DNA of 64,000 nt from positions 248,001 to 312,000 of the forward strand of contig CAVTNM010000008.1 of the NCBI GenBank assembly GCA_963736055.1. The letters are read 5' to 3'. The position numbers were made by a program, and so were the translations under genes. The stretch comes from AC-32 sp963736055. GTDB lineage: Bacteria; Actinomycetota; Thermoleophilia; Gaiellales; Gaiellaceae. The notes under the pieces were generated by a model that saw only the letters and a program-made list of their open reading frames with translations, was not told where the DNA came from and did not search any database. Positions 25,592 through 34,034 of this stretch are shown piece by piece; positions within the stretch are counted from its first letter, which is position 1, and each line of letters starts with the position of its first letter.

Positions 25592-27343
25592 CTGAGCGAG
25601 AGTACGGCAACGGTCCCCACGGAGCTCGGCGCGCAGGCGGGCGGCGCCCGCACGATCGGACGGCTGTGGCGGAGAGCGGTCGCGGCCGGGCGCGAGAGCC
25701 CCGCCTACCTCGTGGAGGGGCCCGACGGCTGGCGCGAGGTCGGCTGGGACGAGGCCGGCGTCGCCGTGGACGAGCTGGCAAACGGCCTGCTCGCGCTGGG
25801 CGTTCGCAAGGGGGAGGCGTTCGGGATCCTGGCCCAGTCGACGCTCGAGTGGGCCCTCTTCGACTACGCCCTCGGCCTGATCGGCGCGGTCGGCGCTGCC
25901 ATCTACGCGAACAGCTCGCCGAAGGACTGCCTCTACGTGCTCGAGCACTCGGACGCGGTCGGCGTGCTGGTCGAGGATGAGGAGCAGCGCGCGAAGATCG
26001 TGGCTGCAGGCCTCCCACACGTGATCTCGTTCGCCGACCTGGACGAGCTCCGCGCCCGCGGCCGGGCGTTCGCGGCCGAGCATCCGCATGCGCTCGCCGA
26101 CGCCGAGGCGGCGATCGACGAGGACGACCTCTTCACCTTCATCTACACCTCGGGCACGACCGGGCCGCCCAAGGCCTGCATGATCCGCCACCGCAACTAC
26201 TACGAGATGGCCTCGTGCACGGACCGCGTCCCGGAGTTCGCGATCGCCGACGACCTGATGCTCATCTATCTGCCGCTGGCCCACAACTTCGGACGGCTCA
26301 TGCACCTTCTCGGAGCGCACACCGGCTACACGATCGCGTTCTGCCCCGATCCCCTCCGGCTCGCAGAGGTCATGCCCGTCGTAAGACCGACGATCCTGCC
26401 GAGCGTGCCGCGGGTCTACGAGAAGGTGCACACCGCGCTCCAGGCGCAATTCGAGGAGACCAAGGGCGTGAAGCGGCGGCTGCTTGACTTCGCGCTGCGG
26501 ACCGGCCGGCGCGTGAGCGAGCTCCGCGAGCAAGGCCGGCCCATCCCGGCGGGGCTGGCCCTGCGGCACCGCCTCGCCGATCGGCTCGTGTACCGCAAGG
26601 TGAAGGCTCGCCTCGGCGGCAGGCTTCGGCTCGGCGTCTCGGGCGGCGCGCCACTCGCGAGGGAGATCGGGGAACTGTTCCACGCTCTCGACATCCTGAT
26701 CATCGAAGGCTGGGGCCTGACCGAATGCACGACCGCTGCGTCCGTCAACCGGCCGAACCGCTTCCGCTTCGGCACCGTGGGCCCAGCACTCCCCGGCTTC
26801 GAGGTGCGCACCGACGAGGACGGCGAGCTCCTCATCCGAAGCGAGACCGTCTTCGCCGGCTACTACAAGGACCCGGAGGCGACCCGGGAAGTGCTGGGCC
26901 CGGACGGCTGGCTGCGGTCGGGCGACCTCGGCTCGATCGACGAGGACGGCTTCATCCACGTCACGGATCGCAAGAAAGACATCCTCGTGACCGCGGGCGG
27001 CAAGAACGTCGCCCCGCAGAACCTCGAGAACGCGCTCAAGACGGCGCCGATCGTCTCGCAGGCCCTCGTGGTCGGAGACCGCAGGCCGTACGTCGCGGCG
27101 CTGGTGACGATCGAGCGCGAGCAGGCAACGGGCGTCGCGCCCGACGAGCTTCGCGAGCGCGTGCAGGCGGTCGTGGACGACGTCAACACCGACCGTTCGC
27201 GCTATGAGCAGATCAAGCGCTTCACGATCCTCCCGCGGGACTTCAGCGCTGAGGAGGACGAGGTCACGCCGACGCTGAAGCTGAAGCGCCGCGTCGTGGA
27301 GGCGCACTTCTCGCGCGAGATCGAGGAGCTGTACGCGGGCTAG
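25592..27343 (+). CDS. Long-chain fatty-acid-CoA ligase (AMP-forming); CTG start proposed
   Basis: Activates fatty acids to acyl-CoA through an acyl-adenylate. Motifs: P-loop YTSGTTGPPKACM, LPLAHNFGRL, EGWGLTE and the long C-terminal hinge segment with WLRSGDLGSIDEDG then TDRKKDILVTAGGKNV. Family members begin about 40 residues before the first canonical start (GTG 25712), and this frame does encode that region (ARTIGRLWRRAVAAGRESPAYL). No ATG, GTG or TTG is available there; CTG 25592 sits 6 nt after TACGAT. I propose this start, 583 aa. With the two dehydrogenases and CoA-transferase it suggests fatty-acid oxidation capacity. Confidence 0.9.
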   Translation: MSESTATVPTELGAQAGGARTIGRLWRRAVAAGRESPAYLVEGPDGWREVGWDEAGVAVDELANGLLALGVRKGEAFGILAQSTLEWALFDYALGLIGAVGAAIYANSSPKDCLYVLEHSDAVGVLVEDEEQRAKIVAAGLPHVISFADLDELRARGRAFAAEHPHALADAEAAIDEDDLFTFIYTSGTTGPPKACMIRHRNYYEMASCTDRVPEFAIADDLMLIYLPLAHNFGRLMHLLGAHTGYTIAFCPDPLRLAEVMPVVRPTILPSVPRVYEKVHTALQAQFEETKGVKRRLLDFALRTGRRVSELREQGRPIPAGLALRHRLADRLVYRKVKARLGGRLRLGVSGGAPLAREIGELFHALDILIIEGWGLTECTTAASVNRPNRFRFGTVGPALPGFEVRTDEDGELLIRSETVFAGYYKDPEATREVLGPDGWLRSGDLGSIDEDGFIHVTDRKKDILVTAGGKNVAPQNLENALKTAPIVSQALVVGDRRPYVAALVTIEREQATGVAPDELRERVQAVVDDVNTDRSRYEQIKRFTILPRDFSAEEDEVTPTLKLKRRVVEAHFSREIEELYAG

Positions 27344-28498
27344 CTAGAGCCGTCGCCCGCCGACGAAGGTCGACGCGTACCAGCCGGTGAGCGAAGAGAT
27401 CTTGACCACGTCGCCGGTGTGCGGCGCGTGGATGAAGGTCCCTCCGCCGACGTAGATGCCGACGTGGCCGAGCCCGTCGAAGAAGACGAGATCGCCGGGC
27501 TGCAGCTCACCCATCGAGACCGGGCTCCCGTACCCATACTGCGCGTACGAGCTGTGCGGCAGCGAGACTCCGATCTGGCTGTAGACGTACATCACGAACC
27601 CTGAGCAGTCGAAGCCGCTCGGGGAAGCGCCGCCCCACACGTACGGCGTGCCGAGGTAATGCATCGCGATCCCGACCACTCCGCCATGAGTCGGGGGTGG
27701 CGCCGGCGCAACCGAGGTGCTCGGCTGCGGCGCCACCGTCTGTGCCAGCACCGTCTGGCTCGCAGTCGCCTGCTGGGCCTGGAGCTGGCTCTGAAGCTGG
27801 CGCTGAAGCGCAGCCTGCTGCTCGCGCTCCTGCGCCTGCAGGTGTGCGATCTCGCCCCGAATGGAGCCGAGCAGCGAACGGCGCTGTCCCAGCTGGCTCT
27901 CGATCGATGACCGAGCGGCCTCACGTTCAGCCACGACCTGTACCTGTTCGCTGCGGTCGTGCTGCAGGCGCCGCTGCCGGTCCTGCACCTCTCGCCGCAG
28001 GTGCGCCACCTGGCGCACGACGAGCGACTCCTGCTGGGAGACGCGATCGACCGAGTCCATCCGGCTCAGCATGTCGTCCAGGCTCGCCGAGCCGAGGAGC
28101 ACCGCAAGCCCCGAGTCCTGGCCCTCCGAGGTGTAGAGGTCGACGAGCTGCGAGGAGAGCTCCTTCTGCGCGTGCTTGAGGCTCTTCTTGGCGACGGCGA
28201 GGCTCTGCGTGTTCGTCGACAGGTCGTGCCTGATTCGGGTCAGCTTGACGTTCGCGAGGTCGTAGGCCTCGATCGCCCGCTCGAGGCTGGAATCGAGTTG
28301 CTGAATCTGGCCGAGGACGCTTTGGGCCTCGGCTTGTTTGGACGCGACAGTCGGATCCGCGAATGCGGGAACAGCAGCCAGCGCAAAGGCCGAAACCAAT
28401 GCGATGACCATTGCCGGCGCCTTACGTCTAGTCGAGCGAGAGGGGGGCTGGAGGCTCGACAGGCGCCCTCCTGGGAGGGGCCGGTTCGTCACAAGCAC
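27344..28498 (-). CDS. Secreted NlpC/P60 peptidoglycan hydrolase with PcsB-like coiled coil
   Basis: Signal peptide at about residues 29-47 (MVIALVSAFALAAVPAFA), a long coiled coil (about 50-235) resembling PcsB/RipC-type regulators, a Gln/Ala and Pro-rich linker and a C-terminal NlpC/P60 domain with catalytic Cys in GFDCSGFVMY and His in GHVGIYVGGGTFIHAP. Cleaves peptide stems in peptidoglycan, probably in cell separation. GTG 28498 is taken; GTG 28492 is an alternative. A promoter TTGCGG-17-TAGGGT precedes on the minus strand. Its coiled-coil resembles that of the divergent gene at 28609. Confidence 0.93.
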   Translation of the reverse strand: MLVTNRPLPGGRLSSLQPPSRSTRRKAPAMVIALVSAFALAAVPAFADPTVASKQAEAQSVLGQIQQLDSSLERAIEAYDLANVKLTRIRHDLSTNTQSLAVAKKSLKHAQKELSSQLVDLYTSEGQDSGLAVLLGSASLDDMLSRMDSVDRVSQQESLVVRQVAHLRREVQDRQRRLQHDRSEQVQVVAEREAARSSIESQLGQRRSLLGSIRGEIAHLQAQEREQQAALQRQLQSQLQAQQATASQTVLAQTVAPQPSTSVAPAPPPTHGGVVGIAMHYLGTPYVWGGASPSGFDCSGFVMYVYSQIGVSLPHSSYAQYGYGSPVSMGELQPGDLVFFDGLGHVGIYVGGGTFIHAPHTGDVVKISSLTGWYASTFVGGRRL

Positions 28499-28501
28499 GG
28501 C

Positions 28502-28530
28502 ACCCTAACAAGCCCCCCGGACGACCGCAA
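28502..28530 (-). promoter_or_regulatory. Promoter of the NlpC/P60 gene
   Basis: On the minus strand TTGCGG (about 28530-28525), a 17-nt spacer and TAGGGT (28507-28502). The box is 3 nt before GTG 28498 and 9 nt before GTG 28492. Confidence 0.5.
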
Positions 28531-28541
28531 ACGTTCTTGTT

Positions 28542-28564
28542 GACCCAAATGGGCTATTTGGGTC
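28542..28564. promoter_or_regulatory. Perfect 9-bp inverted repeat between divergent wall genes, candidate operator
   Basis: GACCCAAAT (28542-28550), 5-nt centre GGGCT, ATTTGGGTC (28556-28564). It lies about midway between the NlpC/P60 and the 3D-domain genes and could serve both as an operator. Confidence 0.55.
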
Positions 28565-28594
28565 GGGCCGGTCGAGCGGTTCGACCCTGTGTGG

Positions 28595-28608
28595 TACGGT
28601 GCCGCGTC
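28595..28608 (+). promoter_or_regulatory. -10 box of a leaderless promoter for the 3D-domain gene
   Basis: TACGGT (28595-28600) lies 8 nt before GTG 28609; TCGAGC, 17 nt upstream, may be a weak -35. Confidence 0.5.
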
Positions 28609-29619
28609 GTGCCGGGGGAGATTCGCACGCTGCGGGCCTGGCCGATCGTCCTCGGAATGGCCCTGGCACTCAGTTGCCTCGTCCCTGGAACGGTCGCAGC
28701 GGACTCCGCCTCCAGCATCAGGGAGCGGGCCTCACAGCTGTCACAGGAGAACGCCGACCTGGCGGGGCGGTCGCGTGGCGCAGTACTCGAGCTGTACGCC
28801 GTCGACTCGAAGCTGTCCAGGGAGCGCGCGCGGCTCGTCGCTCTGCGCATCCGCACCTCTGAGGTCCGCGCCGAGCGAGCCGCCGCCGAGCAGCGGCTCG
28901 CCGTCGCGCGTCATTCCCTCTCGGTAATCCAGGTGGCGCTCGCCCGCCGGCTCCAGCTCCTCTACGAGCAGGGTGACTCGGACCCGCTGGCGGTCGTCCT
29001 GGGGGCCTCATCGGTCGACGAGGCGCTGAGCAGCCTCGACTCGATCGACCGGCTGGCCGACCAGGACCGGCTCGTCATCCAGCAGACGCGCCGGGCAAAG
29101 CAACTCGCGACGCATCTCGCCCACACACTCGCCGCACGCGAGCGCGAGCTCGGTGCGCTGGCCGACGAGGCCGAGCAGTCGACGCTCGCGCTCGAGCAGG
29201 CTCGAAGCACCCGCGTTTCGTACCTCGCGAGCCTCTCGAACCGGCGCAGCCTCAACGCCGCCGAGATCTCCTCCCTGGAGCGGCAGGCATCTGCGGTCGA
29301 GGCGAACACCCGCCGCCTGTCGTCGGTCGCGTCGGCGCAGCCGGCGACGAGCCTGGGGGGCCGTACCCTCACCGTCACCGCGACCGGCTATGCGATCAAC
29401 GGCAGCACCGCGACAGGCGCGCCCACCGGCTGGGGGATCGTCGCGGTCGACCCGAGCGTCATCCCGCTCGGGACTCAAATGACGATTCCCGGCTACGGCT
29501 CGGGTGTGGCCGCCGACACCGGCGGCGCAGTGCACGGCGCGACGATCGACCTCTGGTTCCCGACGCTCGCGCAGGCGCGCGCCTGGGGCCGGCGCACGGT
29601 CACGATCACGCTGCACTGA
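28609..29619 (+). CDS. Secreted coiled-coil protein with C-terminal 3D (double-psi barrel) domain
   Basis: Signal peptide to about residue 32 (IVLGMALALSCLVPGTVAAD), coiled coil from about 35 to 230, then a 3D domain (about 250-336) with the Asp pattern VAVDPSVIPLG, VAADTGG and TIDLWF, as in Rpf/YabE and MltA-like proteins that act on peptidoglycan glycan strands. The coiled coil shares LYEQGDSDPLAVVLGASS-like features with the neighbouring NlpC/P60 protein, so both may belong to one wall-remodelling unit. 336 aa from GTG 28609, chosen because it fits the signal peptide and the leaderless box. Confidence 0.88.
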   Translation: MPGEIRTLRAWPIVLGMALALSCLVPGTVAADSASSIRERASQLSQENADLAGRSRGAVLELYAVDSKLSRERARLVALRIRTSEVRAERAAAEQRLAVARHSLSVIQVALARRLQLLYEQGDSDPLAVVLGASSVDEALSSLDSIDRLADQDRLVIQQTRRAKQLATHLAHTLAARERELGALADEAEQSTLALEQARSTRVSYLASLSNRRSLNAAEISSLERQASAVEANTRRLSSVASAQPATSLGGRTLTVTATGYAINGSTATGAPTGWGIVAVDPSVIPLGTQMTIPGYGSGVAADTGGAVHGATIDLWFPTLAQARAWGRRTVTITLH

Positions 29620-29658
29620 GTAGACTTTTCGTCCTCTCTCCGCAAGAAAGGCGGGTCC

Positions 29659-30339
29659 CTGAGCGCTTCCGTCATCGAGGGCGACGAGGCTTCCGACAAC
29701 GTTCGGGTTCTGCTCGTCGACGACCACGATCTCTTTCGAACGGGCCTGCGCAACCTGCTCGAGGAGCGCGGCGTTCGGGTCGCGGGCGAGGCCGGAACCG
29801 GGGCAGAGGCGATCCGGCTGGTACGCGAGCTCGCGCCCGAGGTGGTCGTGATGGACCTGCACATGCCCGGCATGACCGGCATCGAGGCGATCAGGCAGAT
29901 CACCGGCTTCGCCCCGCTCACGCGTGTGCTCGTCCTGACCATCTCCGACCAGGACGACGACGTCATCGACGCGATCCTGGCGGGCGCCTGCGGCTATCTC
30001 CTCAAGGACGCTTCGGTCGACGACCTGATCCGGGGCATCGTCGCCGCAGCAGTCGGAGAGTCGCTCGTCTCCCCCGCGATCGCGAGCAAGGTGCTGCAGC
30101 AGGTGCGCGCGACCACGGTTTCACCCGCGGCCGCGGACTCGATCCGCGCCGAGCTCTCCGAGCGCGAGCTCGATGTCCTCAAGCTGATCGCCGCCGGAAA
30201 CGACAACGCGCTGATCGCCGCCGAGCTCCACATCAGCCCGAAGACGGTCAAGAACCACATCTCGAACATCCTGATGAAGCTCCAGATCGAGAATCGCATC
30301 CAGGCCGCGGTCTACGCGGTTCGGAGCGGGATCGTCTAG
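29659..30339 (+). CDS. Response regulator, NarL/FixJ family; CTG start proposed
   Basis: Receiver domain with LLVDDHDLFRTG (acidic pocket), phospho-Asp in VVVMDLHMPGMTG, the conserved Thr in VLTIS and Lys in YLLKDAS, followed by a LuxR-type HTH (LSERELDVLKLIAAGNDNALIAAEL...). No ATG, GTG or TTG occurs before GTG 29842, which would remove half the receiver. CTG at 29659 has an AAAGG site 7 nt upstream and a TAGACT box at 29621-29626, and gives 226 aa, normal for the family. No sensor kinase is adjacent. Activates or represses target genes on phosphorylation. Confidence 0.92.
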   Translation: MSASVIEGDEASDNVRVLLVDDHDLFRTGLRNLLEERGVRVAGEAGTGAEAIRLVRELAPEVVVMDLHMPGMTGIEAIRQITGFAPLTRVLVLTISDQDDDVIDAILAGACGYLLKDASVDDLIRGIVAAAVGESLVSPAIASKVLQQVRATTVSPAAADSIRAELSERELDVLKLIAAGNDNALIAAELHISPKTVKNHISNILMKLQIENRIQAAVYAVRSGIV

Positions 30340-30344
30340 GAGCT

Positions 30345-30683
30345 CTAGGAGCTGGGGCCGCGGACGTCCGCGGCACGGGCGCGGAGTCGCGTCAGCGTCG
30401 CACGGAGGCCCTTGAGGTCGGCCCGGTTGGACGAGAGGCGCTTGGACAGCTGGGCGAGCTCCTGGGACTTCAGCTCCTGGTTTCCGTCGGTGAGCTGGCT
30501 CGCGAGCTCGGACATGCGCTGCTCGAGCCGGAAACGCTCTGCCTCGAGCCCGAGCGCATGGGCGTAGCCGTCGGTGAGCGTTCGCTCGAGACGAGCGAGG
30601 GTCTCCGCCTCCCCCGAATCCGGGGGCTCGGCAAGAAGCTCGTCGATCTGCTCGAGGAGCGCGGGTATAGCTTCGGTAGCCAC
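30345..30683 (-). CDS. Hypothetical coiled-coil protein (112 aa)
   Basis: All-helical, rich in Leu, Arg and Glu, with heptads from about residue 45 to 108 (RFRLEQRMSELASQLTDG and onward). No family recognised. GTG 30683 with GGAG about 8 nt upstream. Lies between convergent ends of the response regulator and the start region of the carboxypeptidase. Confidence 0.72.
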   Translation of the reverse strand: MATEAIPALLEQIDELLAEPPDSGEAETLARLERTLTDGYAHALGLEAERFRLEQRMSELASQLTDGNQELKSQELAQLSKRLSSNRADLKGLRATLTRLRARAADVRGPSS

Positions 30684-30802
30684 AGGAGTCGCTCCGATTA
30701 TCAGCCGCGGAGTCCGAGAGGATCAAGGGCCGCCCGGCCTATCTCGGCTGAGGGTCCGGCCTACGCTTGACGAAGGCCCTCTCGCTCCGAAGAATTGCCC
30801 AG

Positions 30803-32002
30803 ATGACCCGCCGTCGCTTGCCGGTCGTCGTTCTCGCCGCGCTCCTCCTGGCCGCGCCCGCCGGCGCCGGCGGCTCGCCGCTGGGAAAGCGGCTGGCCAG
30901 AGCGCTCGCGGTCCCACACGTCGCCCGGTCGCAGACAGCCGCGATCGCTTTCGACCTGCAGACCGGAGAGACGCTCTTCGCCGAGCACGACTCGCTCTCC
31001 CTGGCTCCCGCGTCGAACGAGAAGCTCGCCGTCACCTACGCCGCGCTCGTCGGCCTCGGCAGCGCCTTCCGGATCGAGACCGACGTCCTCGGGCGCGGGC
31101 ACCAGAACGGCGCCGTCTGGCAAGGATCCCTGCTGCTGGTCGGTCACGGCGATCCCACGCTCTCGCGCGCCGACCTGGCACAGCTCGCGGCTCAGGTGCG
31201 GGCGGCCGGCATCACCCGCGTCACGGGCGCCGTCTTCGGGGACGAGACGTTCTTCGACGCCCGGCGCACCGCTCCGGGTTGGAGATCCTGGTACTACGTG
31301 TACGAGTCGCCGCCGCTGTCGGCGCTCACCGTGGATCGTGGGACCTACCATGGCCGGATCTCCCGCAACCCGGCACTCTCCGCGGCGCTGCTCTTCCGAG
31401 ACGCGCTCCGGCGCGCGGGGGTGACCGTCGGCGGCGCAGGGATCGGTGCCCAGCATGGCACCGAGGTCCCGCTCGCCGGGGTCGACTCCGCCCCGCTCTC
31501 GGAGATCGTCAGGTACATGGACCGCCAGAGCGACAACTTCACGGCAGAGCTCGTGCTGAAGCAGCTGGGGGCGATCGAGAACGGGGTCGGCACGAGCCCC
31601 GGGGGAGCCGCGTATGCCCGCCGGCTCCTGGCCGAGGCAGGAGTCCCGCTGGCCGGTGTCCGCCTGGCCGACGGCTCCGGGCTCTCGCTGCTCGACCGCC
31701 TGACGGCACGGGCGCTGGGAGCGATCCTCCGTGCTGCGTGGGCCGACCCCGACGTGCGGCCCGCCTTCCTCGCCGCGCTGCCCGTGGCCGGTGTCAACGG
31801 CACGCTCGCCGACCGCATGCGGCGCCCGCCCGCACGCGGCAACATCCTGGCCAAGACAGGCACTACCTTCCGGGCCTCGGCGCTCTCCGGCTACGTCAAG
31901 CGCCGCTACGCCTTCTCGGTGCTCCAGAACGGGAATCCCGTTTCGCCGTTCTGGGCCCGGCGCGCACAGGACCGCTTCGCGACCGCACTAGCCGCGCAGT
32001 AG
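30803..32002 (+). CDS. dacB: D-alanyl-D-alanine carboxypeptidase/endopeptidase (PBP4, S13 family)
   Basis: Extracytoplasmic penicillin-binding protein that trims peptidoglycan stems. The 399-aa product has a signal peptide (to about residue 22), SxxK as S71-N-E-K74, SxN as SDN in DRQSDNFTAEL and KTG in LAKTGTT, in the S13 order with a large insert between SxxK and SxN. ATG 30803 is chosen for the signal peptide; TTG 30767 extends it by 12 residues. Its 3' end overlaps ligA by 15 nt. Confidence 0.93.
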   Translation: MTRRRLPVVVLAALLLAAPAGAGGSPLGKRLARALAVPHVARSQTAAIAFDLQTGETLFAEHDSLSLAPASNEKLAVTYAALVGLGSAFRIETDVLGRGHQNGAVWQGSLLLVGHGDPTLSRADLAQLAAQVRAAGITRVTGAVFGDETFFDARRTAPGWRSWYYVYESPPLSALTVDRGTYHGRISRNPALSAALLFRDALRRAGVTVGGAGIGAQHGTEVPLAGVDSAPLSEIVRYMDRQSDNFTAELVLKQLGAIENGVGTSPGGAAYARRLLAEAGVPLAGVRLADGSGLSLLDRLTARALGAILRAAWADPDVRPAFLAALPVAGVNGTLADRMRRPPARGNILAKTGTTFRASALSGYVKRRYAFSVLQNGNPVSPFWARRAQDRFATALAAQ

Positions 32003-34000
32003 CTTCTTCAGCGCGTTCTCGTCGAGCACCGGGACACCGAGCTGCTCGGCCTTGGCGAGCTTCGATCCGGGGCTCTCACCGGCGATCACGCCCGTGGTCT
32101 TCTTGGAGACCGAATCCCCGACCTTCGCGCCCTTCTCCTCGAGCGCCTTGCGGGCCTCTTCTCGGCTGAAGCCCTCGAGCGTCCCGGTCACCACGTAGGT
32201 GCTGCCGGTCAGCGGCCCCTCGACCGGCCGCTCCTCCGGGCCGGCCTCGAAGCGCAGCCCGAGCTGCTCGAGCTCTCCGACGAGCGCCTGGTTCTCCGCG
32301 TCGGAGAACCACTCCACGATCGCCTCGGCGCGCTCCGGGCCGATGCCCTCGACCTCGACCACGTCCTCCTGCGAGGCCGCCGCGAGCCGGCCGACGTCGC
32401 CGAAGTGGCGGGCAAGGTTCTGCGCCGTGACCCAGCCGACATCGGGGATGTTGAGGCCGAGCAGGACGCGCGAGAACGGCGTGCCCTTCGAGCGCTCGAT
32501 CGCGTCGATCGCGTTCGAGGCGCTCTTCTCCTGGAAACCGTCGAGCTCGAGCAGTTGCTCCTTGCTCAGCCGGTAGAGGTCGGGCAGCGAACGGACGAGC
32601 CCGAGCTCCCAGAGGCGGCGCATGAGCTGTTCTCCAACGCCGTCGATGTCGGCCGGTCCCTGCACCCAGTTGATCAGCGTCTCGAGGCCGCGTGAGGGGC
32701 AGGCTCGATTGGGGCAGCGGTGCATCGCCTCGCCTTCGGGCTTGACGATGTTTGCCCCGCAAAGCGGGCACTTTTTCGGCATCGCGAACGGCTTCGTGCC
32801 CTTGACGTGGGCGCCGGCCGGGCCGACGATCTGCGGGATCACGTCCCCGGCCCGCTGGACGATCACCCTGTCGCCCTCCCGGATGTCCTTGCGGTTGATG
32901 TCGTCCTGGTTGTGCAGGGTCGCGCGCGAGACGGTGACACCGCCGACCACGACGGGCTCGAGCATCGCCCACGGGTTGAGCGCCCCGGTGCGGCCGACCC
33001 GGATCGCGATCTTGTTCAGCGTCGTCTCGGCCGTCATCGGCGCCCACTTGAAAGCGCGTGCCCAGCGCGGCCGCTGGTGCAGCGCGCCGAGTATCGCCTG
33101 CTGCTCGAGCGAGTCGACCTTGATCACGATCCCGTCGATCTCGTAGTCGAGGTCGGTGCGCCTGCGCTCCCACTCCGCGCAGCGCTTGGTCACCTCCTCG
33201 ATCGAGTCGAGACGCTCGGCGAAGGGGTTCGTGCGGAAGCCGTGATCCCTCAGCCACTCGAGCTCCTCCCAGTGCGACCCGAGCCGCAGGCCGTCTGCCG
33301 CGCCCAGCCCGTAAACCCAGACGGCGAGCGGCCGCGAGGCGGTTATCGACGAGTCCTTCTGGCGGAGCGACCCGGCCGCAGCGTTGCGCGGGTTGGGCGC
33401 GAGCTTCTGGCCGAGCTCGGCGATGCGCTCGTTCAGCTCGCGGAACCCTGAGAGCGGCATGTAGACCTCGCCGCGGGCCTCCGCCAGTGGGGGCGCGTCG
33501 TCGCCACGCATACGCAGCGGCACGGACGGGATCGTCCGCAGGTTGGGGGTCACCTCCTCGCCCTGGACGCCGTCGCCCCGCGTCGCGCCGCGGGTGAGGA
33601 GCCCGTTCTCGTACGTGAGGTTGATCGCGAGGCCGTCGATCTTCGGCTCGATCACGTAGGCGACCGGATCGTCGGAGTCGAGGCGCTTTCGCACGTCCTC
33701 GGCCCACTTGAAGAGCCCCTCGTCGTCGGTCACCTTCTCCAGCGAGCCCATCGGCGTGAGGTGGCGGACCTTCTGGAAGCGCTCCGAGGCCGGCGCGCCG
33801 ACCCGTTGCGTCGGCGACTCCGGCGTGATCAAGTCGGGGTGCTCCTCCTCGAGCCCCTTCAGCTCGTCGAACAGCCGGTCGAACTCGGCGTCGGAGATCT
33901 CCGGATCGTCGAGGACGTGGTAGCGGTAGAGGTGGTGATCGACGGCCTCGCGTAGCTCGTCGATGCGCTTCCGGACGTCCTTCTGTGTGCGGGTGGCCAT
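31988..34000 (-). CDS. ligA: NAD-dependent DNA ligase LigA
   Basis: Seals nicks in replication and repair. The 670-aa protein has the adenylated Lys120 in VIEPKIDGLAINL, the OB fold, a four-Cys zinc finger (KCPLCGAN...HRCPNRACPSRG), HhH motifs (LDGFQEKSA, GIGPERAEAIVEW) and a C-terminal BRCT domain from about 595. Length is typical. ATG 34000 has a leaderless-type -10. Diverges from a secreted-protein gene over 34 nt. Confidence 0.98.
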   Translation of the reverse strand: MATRTQKDVRKRIDELREAVDHHLYRYHVLDDPEISDAEFDRLFDELKGLEEEHPDLITPESPTQRVGAPASERFQKVRHLTPMGSLEKVTDDEGLFKWAEDVRKRLDSDDPVAYVIEPKIDGLAINLTYENGLLTRGATRGDGVQGEEVTPNLRTIPSVPLRMRGDDAPPLAEARGEVYMPLSGFRELNERIAELGQKLAPNPRNAAAGSLRQKDSSITASRPLAVWVYGLGAADGLRLGSHWEELEWLRDHGFRTNPFAERLDSIEEVTKRCAEWERRRTDLDYEIDGIVIKVDSLEQQAILGALHQRPRWARAFKWAPMTAETTLNKIAIRVGRTGALNPWAMLEPVVVGGVTVSRATLHNQDDINRKDIREGDRVIVQRAGDVIPQIVGPAGAHVKGTKPFAMPKKCPLCGANIVKPEGEAMHRCPNRACPSRGLETLINWVQGPADIDGVGEQLMRRLWELGLVRSLPDLYRLSKEQLLELDGFQEKSASNAIDAIERSKGTPFSRVLLGLNIPDVGWVTAQNLARHFGDVGRLAAASQEDVVEVEGIGPERAEAIVEWFSDAENQALVGELEQLGLRFEAGPEERPVEGPLTGSTYVVTGTLEGFSREEARKALEEKGAKVGDSVSKKTTGVIAGESPGSKLAKAEQLGVPVLDENALKKLLRG

Positions 34001-34007
34001 TGAGCCG

Positions 34008-34028
34008 ATCCTACCGAGGCCCTACGAT
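34008..34028. promoter_or_regulatory. Back-to-back -10 boxes of divergent leaderless promoters
   Basis: Minus strand TAGGAT (34013-34008), 7 nt before ATG 34000 (ligA). Plus strand TACGAT (34023-34028), 6 nt before GTG 34035. Both boxes fit within the 34-nt gap. Confidence 0.6.
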
Positions 34029-34034
34029 CCTTCC

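Noticed and set aside
28499..28608. ydaO-type (c-di-AMP) riboswitch before the NlpC/P60 gene
   Set aside because: Such switches often precede wall hydrolases in actinobacteria, but the gap is only about 110 nt, is shared by two divergent genes and lacks the long conserved core.
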